Of a stretch of DNA of 43,080 nt, positions 25,752 to 33,034 are shown one piece after another; position 1 is the first letter of the stretch, and every line of letters starts with the position of its first letter. A program made the position numbers and the translations under genes. Under the pieces are notes generated by a model, which was not told the DNA's origin, did not search any database, and saw nothing but the letters and a program-made list of their open reading frames with translations. The DNA is from an uncultured Pseudomonadota bacterium (GTDB taxonomy: Bacteria; Myxococcota_A; UBA796; SXON01), in NCBI GenBank assembly GCA_903875225.1, contig CAIQVJ010000107.1:1-43080 (forward strand), written 5' to 3'.

Positions 25752-27275
25752 ATGCTGCCCCTCCTCCTCGCCGTCATGGCGGCCCTCACCGTCGGTCTCC
25801 TGTTCGGTGTTCCGGTCGGAGGCGCGCTCGTTCTCCTCGACGTGGCGGCCATCGGCGCGCTCGCGGGCGCGATCCTCCAGGCCGCAGTGCACCTCGTCGG
25901 CCGCAGGCCGGTGCGCCGTTGGACGCTCGGGCTCGTCACTGTCGCGGCTGGAACGGCGGGGGCGCACCTCTCCCTGGCGCCCGCGGCCCCGGCGGTGATC
26001 CTCATCGTGGTCGACTGCCTGCGCGCGGACCGGCTCACGCCTGCGCTGATGCCGAAGACGGACGCCCTCGCCCAGTCCTCCATGCGCTTCACTCAGGCCC
26101 GTTCCCAGTCGTCCTGGACCCGCAGCTCCATGCCCTCGCTGCTGTCCGGACGCTTTCCGACCGAGCACGGCCTCTACCGCACCCACCCCCGGCCCGACCG
26201 GATCCGCGACCAGGTGCCGATGCTGGCCGAGCTCTTTTCGGATGGCGGCTGGCTCACCGGGGGCTTCGTCGAGCAGGCCCAGCTCGACGCCGCCTTCGGA
26301 TACGACCGCGGTTTCGGTCGATACGGGTTCCACGACGGGAACGCAGCCCAGCTCGACTCGAAATTCATCGCCTGGAACACGTTGTTTCGGACCGTTCCCC
26401 GCTTTGCCCTGCTCCACTACATCGACATCCACGGGCCCTACGAGCCGAGACACCGCCCGGCCCACCTCCCGCCGAGCAAGCTCGCCACGGCCCCGTCGGC
26501 CCGTTGGCGGGCCACCATCAGCGGCATTCGAGACGGCAAGATCCGGCCCACGGCGCAGGACTACGCCCACCTGGCCGGTTTGTACGACGAGGATGTACGG
26601 GAGCTCGATCACGACCTCGGGAAGCTCTTCGCCACGCTCCAGCGCGACGGCACGCTCGATGCCAGCTGGATCGTGTTCACGGGCGACCACGGCGAGCGCT
26701 TCGGGGAGCACGGCAATGTCGAGCACATGGGCGATCCGGACGAGGCCGTGCTCGCGGTGCCCCTCTTGATCCGCCCTCCGGGCGGCGTGCCGGGGCGCTC
26801 CATCGCGGACGTCGTACAGCTGGTCGACGTTGCCCCCACGCTGCTGCTCGCAACGGGGCTGGCGCCCCACCCCGACATGCCCGGTCGGGACCTGGTCGCC
26901 CTGGACAGGACGCAGGCCATGCCGACCTTCGCCGAGGAGTGGTCCGCCCGTCGGCACCGCGTCTCCGTGCGCGACGGGGACTGGAAGCTGGTGCGGAGCT
27001 CCGGCACCACGCTCTACGACCTCTCGCAGGATCCCGCCGAAGCGCACGACGTCTCGGCCGCGCACCCCGACCTCGTCGTCCACCTCGATTCGCTGCTGGC
27101 AGCCTACTTCAACGCGGAGGAGCAGGGCCTGACGATCGCCCGGATCGACTGGTCGAGCGTGCCCACCGCGCGCTGGACCGGCGGGAAGCGAAAGGCCGAG
27201 GACGCAAAGACGTCACCGGAGACGATGCAGCAACTGCGAACGCTCGGGTACCTGGACGACGACGCCCCCCGGTGA
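25752..27275 (+). CDS. membrane-anchored sulfatase-fold hydrolase (alkaline phosphatase superfamily)
   Basis: 507 residues. Two N-terminal hydrophobic segments (about 1-48 and 57-75) anchor an alkaline-phosphatase/sulfatase-fold domain. Metal-site motifs: VVDCLRADR (D88) and TGDHGERFGEHG near residue 315. At the nucleophile position, where sulfatases have CxPxR for formylglycine formation, the sequence is SSWTRSSMPSLLSG (120-133), so alignment puts Thr123 there. It is therefore unlikely to be a formylglycine sulfatase and may be a phosphatase or phospho-group transferase. The ATG at 25752 begins the first TM; the longer open frame overlaps the lipoprotein gene. The C-terminus LRTLGYLDDDAP is typical of sulfatase-like proteins in this group. 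Confidence 0.88.
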   Translation: MLPLLLAVMAALTVGLLFGVPVGGALVLLDVAAIGALAGAILQAAVHLVGRRPVRRWTLGLVTVAAGTAGAHLSLAPAAPAVILIVVDCLRADRLTPALMPKTDALAQSSMRFTQARSQSSWTRSSMPSLLSGRFPTEHGLYRTHPRPDRIRDQVPMLAELFSDGGWLTGGFVEQAQLDAAFGYDRGFGRYGFHDGNAAQLDSKFIAWNTLFRTVPRFALLHYIDIHGPYEPRHRPAHLPPSKLATAPSARWRATISGIRDGKIRPTAQDYAHLAGLYDEDVRELDHDLGKLFATLQRDGTLDASWIVFTGDHGERFGEHGNVEHMGDPDEAVLAVPLLIRPPGGVPGRSIADVVQLVDVAPTLLLATGLAPHPDMPGRDLVALDRTQAMPTFAEEWSARRHRVSVRDGDWKLVRSSGTTLYDLSQDPAEAHDVSAAHPDLVVHLDSLLAAYFNAEEQGLTIARIDWSSVPTARWTGGKRKAEDAKTSPETMQQLRTLGYLDDDAPR

Positions 27276-27317
27276 CCCGGCGCGCTGCCGCAGCCCCCGC
27301 CCGGAGCGGCCGGACCC

Positions 27318-28538
27318 TCAGGGCTTCACACGCCCCCAGTCCCCCGCCCGCCGCGCCGGCCGTACATGCATCGGCGCCTCCTGGGTCTCCTGGTCCTCGA
27401 GCTGGGGCTCGCGGTCGAGCGGGATCGGCGTGCCCTCCCAGGTGAATTGCTTGTCCCGGTTGCCATATACGTAGGCCGGCCGTGCATCGAGCTGCGCCGC
27501 GATCCTGGCGAGTTCATCGTCCAGGAACCTGGGGTTCTGGCGAATCTTCTCCTCGATCCCGCTGTTGAGGTAGGAGAGGGTCTCCGGTGCGGACTTGTAG
27601 TGGCGCTTGAACACCGTGTACCGGAAGATCGGCTTGAACCGGTGGAGATCCTTCGAGGAGGTGGGAAGGGGGAGCAGCTCCACGTAGTCCCTGCGCTTTG
27701 CGCGCTCCTCCAAGCGATCGAGCACGATCTGGAGGCTGTTCTCGAGGAATTCGGGCGCGCAGTGGCACGCGAAATCATCGTACAGGAGCCGCATCAACGC
27801 GCGCGCCTCCTCGATCTCGAGCGTGGCCTGCCGCTCCCTCCCCATGCGCCGCACAAGGATCATGAACGGCATCGGCTGGTTTCCGGTCTTCCGGATGACC
27901 TCGGGATCCCGGAAGTCCGGCTGCCGATAGGGGAAGTGCGCCGGGTTGACGACGTCGAACCCGCCGCGTCCGTAGAACAGGACCCGTTGCGCGGAGATCG
28001 GCTGCTCGGGCGTGAAGTACTCCATCTCCGCGGCGAGATCGATGCGCATGCCGAAGTGCTTCGCCGGCGCGTTTGGCAGCGGCAGCTGGATGCGCCCCAG
28101 GGCGTGGAGCTCCACGAGGTACTTGAGCGCGAGCTCCACGGGGGCGATGCGCAACCAGTAGGAGAGCACCGTGCCCCGCGAGTCCGGCAGCATGTAGATG
28201 TGCGAGAGGTAGACCACGCACAGGTCCGGGTCGTAGTCCTGGTTCACGAGCACGGATCCGTCGCGCACGCCGCGGAGGTTGCCCGCGGCGTCCCGGGCCA
28301 CCAGCAGGAAGTACCGACAATAGGTCCCGGTCTCGGTGGCCTCCAGCGAATTGTCGTTGAGGAAGCCACGAATGGCCTCGATACGCTCCATCTCCCCCTC
28401 GGGGCCGAACGCCGCCCAGAGCATGTTGTACGCGCGCTCGAAGTCCGGATCGTCCGGGCTCAGGATGTCCCAGATCTCATACTTTCGTGTTTCGCGCTCG
28501 ATCATCTCGACCACGTCCTGGTGGAAGAGGTCCTTCAT
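27318..28538 (-). CDS. GNAT-like protein (paralog B), divergent from PuuB-like oxidase
   Basis: About 406 residues. It shares with the protein at 19049-20077 a string of blocks in the same order and spacing: YNMLWAAFGPEGEMER, RGVRDGSV, YLSHIYMLP, EMEYFTPEQPISAQRVLFYG and FPYRQPDFR (PDFR at 207-210 in both when counted from their starts). The acyl-CoA loop is degenerate (PDSRGTVLSYWL instead of RRxGxGA), so catalysis may be lost or altered. A C-terminal extension of about 120 residues is unique to it. Start uncertain: ATG 28538 (used here), 28580 or 28637; none has a good Shine-Dalgarno. It shares a short divergent promoter region with the amine oxidase gene. Confidence 0.78.
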   Translation of the reverse strand: MKDLFHQDVVEMIERETRKYEIWDILSPDDPDFERAYNMLWAAFGPEGEMERIEAIRGFLNDNSLEATETGTYCRYFLLVARDAAGNLRGVRDGSVLVNQDYDPDLCVVYLSHIYMLPDSRGTVLSYWLRIAPVELALKYLVELHALGRIQLPLPNAPAKHFGMRIDLAAEMEYFTPEQPISAQRVLFYGRGGFDVVNPAHFPYRQPDFRDPEVIRKTGNQPMPFMILVRRMGRERQATLEIEEARALMRLLYDDFACHCAPEFLENSLQIVLDRLEERAKRRDYVELLPLPTSSKDLHRFKPIFRYTVFKRHYKSAPETLSYLNSGIEEKIRQNPRFLDDELARIAAQLDARPAYVYGNRDKQFTWEGTPIPLDREPQLEDQETQEAPMHVRPARRAGDWGRVKP

Positions 28539-28618
28539 GCACAACCGGACGCGGGAGCTCGTGGGGACGGCGGAATCCATGGACGCCCGTATCCCGGGAG
28601 CGGGGTTACAACCGTGGT

Positions 28619-29959
28619 GTGCCGCTCCTCGAAGCAACCGACATCGACCCCAACCACGCGCTCTGGCTCGACGGCGCCCCGACGCCGCCCGCCCCGCGCT
28701 CGCTGCCGGGGGACCTGAGCGCAGACATTGCGATCATCGGCGGCGGGTTCACCGGTGTCTCGACCGCCTACTACCTCTCCGAGCGCCATCCCGAAAAGAG
28801 GATCGTACTGCTCGAAGCTCGCACGTTGGCAAACGGGGCGAGCGGCCGCAATGGCGGCATGATGCTCAACTGGATCAACGGCGTGGACTGCAAGGACGCC
28901 GAGGCCACGAGGCGCGTCTTCGCCGCGACCTGCGGGGGGATCGACGCCATCGAGGCGGTCATCCAGAAGCACAAGCTCCCCGTGCGCTACGATCGTGCCG
29001 GGTGCCTCGAGGTCTGCACCGACGCCGGACGCTCGGAGTACGCCCACGCGCGCGCCGAAAAGCTTGCTTCGTGGGGAATCCCCGTACGCTACGTGACCGG
29101 CGCCGAGCTCGACGGTCGGCTGCGCCTGCGGGGTGCCACCGGGGCCATCCTCGACCCCACAGCCGGCCAACTCAACGGCGTGGACCTGATTCGCGGCATG
29201 CGCGGCGTGATCGAGGCCCGCGGCGTCGAGATCTACGAGAACTCACCGGTGTCGGGGATCAAGGAGGGAGCAACGGTCGAGGTGGCCACCCGTTCGGGCA
29301 CCGTCCGCGCCGGGGCGATCGTGCTCGCGACCAACGGGTACACGCCCCGGCTTGGGTATTTCAAGAGCAACGTCTTTCCCCTCCACTCCCACATGATCGC
29401 CACGGAGCCCCTTTCCCGGGAGGCCTGGTCGAAGATCGGGTGGACGGACATCGCGGGGTTCAGCGACGATCTGGACCGGATCGCCTACGGCAGCCTCACC
29501 CCGAGCGGCTCCCTCGTGTTCGGAGGCGGCAGCAACGCCGCGTACGCCTACCTGTACGGCAACAAGACCGCCTACCCGGGCACCCCCGAATCTGCCGAGG
29601 CCTCCTTCACGGCCGTGCGCGACCGGCTCTCCGCGTACCTGCCGGATTCGATGAACCTGAAGATCTCCCATCGTTGGACAGGGACCCTCGGGATCACGAT
29701 GTCGCGCGTGTGCAGCATGGGCGTGCGCGGCGAGCACAAGAACGTCTACTATGCGCTCGGATACAGCGGCCACGGGGTCACGCTCGCGAACCTGGCCGGC
29801 CAGGTGCTCTGCGATCTGTACAGCGACAACCCGGAACCCTGGCGGGCGTTGCCGTTCTACCAGCGCGACATGGCGTACATCCCGCCGGAGCCCTTCCGTT
29901 GGATCGGGTACCAGATGTTCACCCGGATCACCGGCAGGTCGCCGAGAAAGGTGGAGTAG
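28619..29959 (+). CDS. FAD-dependent amine oxidase, PuuB-like
   Basis: 446 residues of the D-amino-acid-oxidase (DAO) family. FAD-binding IIGGGFTGVSTA (39-50, GxGxxG), acidic ribose-binding E66 in LLEAR, and GASGRNGGMM (73-82), which is characteristic of PuuB/YurR-type oxidases. C-terminal YSGHGVTLANLAG completes the FAD site. PuuB oxidises gamma-glutamylputrescine to the aldehyde with release of ammonia and H2O2, so this enzyme is expected to oxidise a putrescine derivative or related amine. Related enzymes act on sarcosine or glycine, so the substrate is not certain. Start: GTG at 28619 gives the N-terminus PLLEATDIDPNHALW; GGGAG about 18 bases upstream is a poor fit. It is divergent from GNAT-like paralog B. 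Confidence 0.88.
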   Translation: MPLLEATDIDPNHALWLDGAPTPPAPRSLPGDLSADIAIIGGGFTGVSTAYYLSERHPEKRIVLLEARTLANGASGRNGGMMLNWINGVDCKDAEATRRVFAATCGGIDAIEAVIQKHKLPVRYDRAGCLEVCTDAGRSEYAHARAEKLASWGIPVRYVTGAELDGRLRLRGATGAILDPTAGQLNGVDLIRGMRGVIEARGVEIYENSPVSGIKEGATVEVATRSGTVRAGAIVLATNGYTPRLGYFKSNVFPLHSHMIATEPLSREAWSKIGWTDIAGFSDDLDRIAYGSLTPSGSLVFGGGSNAAYAYLYGNKTAYPGTPESAEASFTAVRDRLSAYLPDSMNLKISHRWTGTLGITMSRVCSMGVRGEHKNVYYALGYSGHGVTLANLAGQVLCDLYSDNPEPWRALPFYQRDMAYIPPEPFRWIGYQMFTRITGRSPRKVE

Positions 29960-29965
29960 GGACCC

Positions 29966-30430
29966 CTATTCGTCCAACCCCAACGCCTGCGGGGTCTGGC
30001 CCTTCGGTACGACCCGGTTCTCCCGCGGCAATCGGGGACCCACGCCCGCCGCATGCTCCTCACTCGTGTAGATCCGCCCCTGCACGCGCGCCCAGGGGAA
30101 GACCCGCTCAGCCGCCCGGGCGAAGTCGCGGGCCTGGGTCTCCACCTTGTGGAGGCGCCTGGCGTTCGCCCGCTTGTCGGTGACCTTGATCTCGACGGCG
30201 AGCAGGCCGCGATCCCCGTCAAAGAACAACAGATCCCCGGAGTGCCCGCTCCGGGCCGACCACTCGAGCCCGATGAGCAGCGGGTAGTCGGGCAGCAGAT
30301 CGCCGCTGTGGACGACCAGGTGGCGTCGCAGGACCCCCTCGCCGGTGAGGTCCCAGTCGCAGCCGACAAGGTAGGCGCGGAGCACGTGATCGCGGCGTTG
30401 GGCCTCGGGGCGGGTGATGGGCTGGGTCAC
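29966..30430 (-). CDS. PD-(D/E)XK nuclease-like protein
   Basis: 154 residues. A restriction-endonuclease-like core is visible: acidic D66 in SGHSGDLLFFDGDRG and E80-x-K82 in LLAVEIKVTDKRANA, preceded by an acidic helix residue at E56, the order alpha-beta-beta(D)-beta(ExK). Its charged C-terminal tail (RLPRENRVVPKGQ) is basic. The start is GTG 30430 giving VTQPITRPEAQRRD; the longer frame to 30748 overlaps the DUF418 gene and looks non-coding. No methyltransferase or restriction partner is nearby, so a repair, recombination or solitary function is likelier than restriction-modification. It converges with the PuuB-like gene (6-bp gap). Confidence 0.8.
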   Translation of the reverse strand: MTQPITRPEAQRRDHVLRAYLVGCDWDLTGEGVLRRHLVVHSGDLLPDYPLLIGLEWSARSGHSGDLLFFDGDRGLLAVEIKVTDKRANARRLHKVETQARDFARAAERVFPWARVQGRIYTSEEHAAGVGPRLPRENRVVPKGQTPQALGLDE

Positions 30431-30579
30431 GGGATCAATGCCCCACGCCGGTGAGGGGGACAAGCGAGGAGCGCCGGGGCGAGGAGCATTCCCGCTGCTA
30501 ACCCCCGGGCCGCTCGCGCCAGCACGGGACAGGACCGGCCCGCCCGTCCCGGCGATCCCCCGGGTGATAGGCACGATGG

Positions 30580-31593
30580 ATGGTCGCCCCCCTGTCGCCA
30601 GCCGCCCGGGACGTCCGCATCGACGCGCTACGCGGGATTGCGCTCTTCGGCGTCCTGGCGATGAACCTCCCCGTGTTCGCAAGCTCCCCGTTCTCCACGG
30701 GCTGGGTGGAGTCGATGGTCCCCGGGGCGGAGAACGCCGGACCGGCAATGTTCCTGTGGCTGGGGCGCGGGAAGTTCATCGCGATCCTGGCGGGGTTGTA
30801 CGGGTACGGGGCCGAGCGCAGGGCGGAGCGGTTGGGGGCTGGACGCGCCGGGATCGAGCGCAGGCGACTCCTGTTCCTGGCCGGCACGGGCGTGGTCCAC
30901 GGCCTCCTCTGGCCGGGCGACATCCTCGTGGCCTGGGCCGTGACCGGCGCGATCCTGCTCGCCATGCGGCGCGCGCCGGCAGCGCTCCTGGTGCTCGGCG
31001 GACTCGGGGCTCCCGCGCTGCTCACGATCGCGGGCTACGGCTCGTTCGTCGAGCCAGCGCGACGGGCCGTCGCAGCGAGCCACGAGAGCCACGGCGTCCA
31101 GCCCCTCCTCGTCGCCTGGCGCTACCTCCCCTTCACCCTCCCGCCGATGGTCGCGCAGGCGACACTGGGACGCTGGCTCGGACGGGGGACGAACGGGGCC
31201 GCCCTCGGGCTCCTGGCGCTCGGCCTCGTCCTCTCGGCGGTCCCGGCGCTCCCGCTGCTGACGGTCACCGCCGTGCCGGCCTGGGCGGCGGTGCTGTGTG
31301 GAGACGTGGGCGCCACCGCGATGGCCGCAGGGGCCGCCACGCTGCTCCTGCGCTGGCCCGCCCGCTGGTTTGCCCCGGTGGGGGCCGCCCCGCTCTCGAA
31401 CTACCTGCTCCAGAGCATGATCTTCGTCACGCTCGCGCCCCCCCGTCTCCACGCCGGGGGCTACCTGCTCCTGGCCGCCGGCACGTTCCTGGCCCAGCAC
31501 GTGCTCACGACCGGCTGGCTGCGCACCCACGCGCGCGGGCCGATGGAAGCGCTCTGGCGGCGCGTGACGTATGGCGTGGTGCCCGCCGGGTAG
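30580..31593 (+). CDS. DUF418 / YeiB-like membrane protein
   Basis: 337 residues with nine to ten hydrophobic segments. The N-terminus RIDALRGIALFGVLAMNLP is the family hallmark (RxxxLDxLRG-type start), GKFIAILAGLYGYG is the second conserved block and PLSNYLLQS near residue 270 the third. These belong to the acyltransferase-3-like membrane family (heparan-alpha-glucosaminide acetyltransferase relatives), thought to move acyl groups across or at membranes; no function is proven. It converges with the next minus-strand gene at 4 bp. Confidence 0.85.
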   Translation: MVAPLSPAARDVRIDALRGIALFGVLAMNLPVFASSPFSTGWVESMVPGAENAGPAMFLWLGRGKFIAILAGLYGYGAERRAERLGAGRAGIERRRLLFLAGTGVVHGLLWPGDILVAWAVTGAILLAMRRAPAALLVLGGLGAPALLTIAGYGSFVEPARRAVAASHESHGVQPLLVAWRYLPFTLPPMVAQATLGRWLGRGTNGAALGLLALGLVLSAVPALPLLTVTAVPAWAAVLCGDVGATAMAAGAATLLLRWPARWFAPVGAAPLSNYLLQSMIFVTLAPPRLHAGGYLLLAAGTFLAQHVLTTGWLRTHARGPMEALWRRVTYGVVPAG

Positions 31594-31597
31594 ACGC

Positions 31598-32236
31598 TCA
31601 GGCGCCCTCGCTCCACCGCGGATCCGCCCTCGTGAACCTCACATCCGCGCCATCCGACCGCGACAGCACCTGGAAGGCGTCGGTCGGAAAGAACCTCTCC
31701 AGCTCAGCCGCGAGCGCCTTGTGGATGGGTCCGCCGATGTCCGGCGAGGACTCGACCCGCACCCGCGCCGCCGGAGGGGTCGGCATGCTGGACAGCAGGC
31801 CGGCGAACGCTGCGAAGCGCGTGCGCGCCTGCTGCGGCGTCGCGTTCCGGAGCACGAGCGTGTAGGGAACCCCCACCGTCTCGTCGACCTTGATCCGCCC
31901 CTGCGGCTCCACCGAGAGGGCCCTGGCGCGGGCGTCGAGCGCGGAGCGCCACCCCTCGGCCGGGGGACCTTCAGCCGGCGGGCCTTCGGCCTCGGCCTGG
32001 ACGCGACGCTGGCGCTCCCGCGTCTCTGTCTGCCGGCGCCCGGCCACCGGCTTCGGCCGCGGCCGAAGCCCGTTGGCCAGCAGGGCGGCGCCGATCACCG
32101 CGAGCAGGATCCAGAGCGGAAAGTGCACGGCCGACTCCCACTCCACGACCTGCACCGCCAGGGGCGAAACGCGGTCGACGACCGAGAGCCACGCGAGGAC
32201 CGCTGCGGCCACGAGGATCAGAACGCCAGGGATCAT
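31598..32236 (-). CDS. two-TM protein with repeat linker, unknown
   Basis: 212 residues. Two membrane segments (about 1-20 and 38-57), a charged, Arg/Glu-rich segment containing a direct repeat GPPAEGPPAEG (about 84-95), then an alpha/beta domain of about 100 residues (GRIKVDETVGVPYTLVLRN, RFFPTDAFQVLSRSDGADVRF). No family recognised. It lies 33 bp downstream of the YebC-type gene on the same strand, so it may be cotranscribed with it. Confidence 0.72.
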   Translation of the reverse strand: MIPGVLILVAAAVLAWLSVVDRVSPLAVQVVEWESAVHFPLWILLAVIGAALLANGLRPRPKPVAGRRQTETRERQRRVQAEAEGPPAEGPPAEGWRSALDARARALSVEPQGRIKVDETVGVPYTLVLRNATPQQARTRFAAFAGLLSSMPTPPAARVRVESSPDIGGPIHKALAAELERFFPTDAFQVLSRSDGADVRFTRADPRWSEGA

Positions 32237-32269
32237 CAGGCAGAAGTAGCCCGGCGCCGGGCGTCGGCG

Positions 32270-32956
32270 CTACGCCAGGGCCACGTACACCCGATGCACG
32301 TCGTCGTGCTCGTCGATGGCGTTCACCCAGGCCTCGATCTCCTTTCGCTGCTCGTCGGTGACCGTCACGGGGTTCTTCGCGACCCATGCCAGCTCGGCCG
32401 AACTGACGAGCCAACCCGCGCCTTCGAGCGCCTTGCGCACGGCGTCCAGGTCGTGGGTCTCGCAGATGAACTCCGCGCCGTCCTCGCCGGGCTTCACGTC
32501 CTGAGCGCCAGCCTCGATCGCGGCCTCCTCGGGGTCGGCCTTCTGGGGATGGCTCGCCTCGATCACGCCGAAGCGATCGAACAGCCACTGCACGCTCCCA
32601 AGCTGGCCTTTCCGAAAGAGCACCCGCACGTCCGACGCCGCGCGGTTGCGGTTGTCGGTGAGACACTCCACGATGATGGGCACCTGATGCGGCGCAAAGC
32701 CCTCGAAGAACAGCGTCTCGTACTGCACGTTGCCGTCGAGCAGGCCGGCGCCGCGCTTGATGGCGCGATCGATGGTCTCACGCGTCATCGACTGCTTGCG
32801 CGCAGCCTCGAGCGCGGCGCGCAGCCGCGGGTTGTGCAAAGGGTTGGTGTCGCCGCCACGTGCCGCGACGGTGATCTCCTTGGACAACCGGGTGAACAAG
32901 GCACCTTTTGCTGCGCCGGCTGCGATGCGGCCGGCGTGCTTCCACTGAGCTCCCAT
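32270..32956 (-). CDS. YebC/PmpR (TACO1)-family protein, MGAQWK subtype
   Basis: 228 residues. It starts MGAQWKHAGRIAAGAAKGALF and continues with FTRLSKEITVAARGG, ARKQSMTRETIDRAIKRGAG and YETLFFEGFAPHQVPIIVECLTDNRNR, which define the YebC family; the family now includes translation factors that help ribosomes on proline stretches as well as older transcription-regulator assignments. The MGAQWK start replaces the usual MAGHSKW, as in a known subtype common in Proteobacteria. ATG 32956 is decided by AAAGGAG seven bases upstream. It sits 78 bp from lepA, also a translation factor gene, on the same strand, so the two may be cotranscribed. Confidence 0.93.
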   Translation of the reverse strand: MGAQWKHAGRIAAGAAKGALFTRLSKEITVAARGGDTNPLHNPRLRAALEAARKQSMTRETIDRAIKRGAGLLDGNVQYETLFFEGFAPHQVPIIVECLTDNRNRAASDVRVLFRKGQLGSVQWLFDRFGVIEASHPQKADPEEAAIEAGAQDVKPGEDGAEFICETHDLDAVRKALEGAGWLVSSAELAWVAKNPVTVTDEQRKEIEAWVNAIDEHDDVHRVYVALA

Positions 32957-33034
32957 CAAAAACTCCTTTCGAGGGCGGCTAACCGGAAAACACCCCGACC
33001 GGCAGGCAGCCGAGTCCGTCAGTTGACGTGGCGC

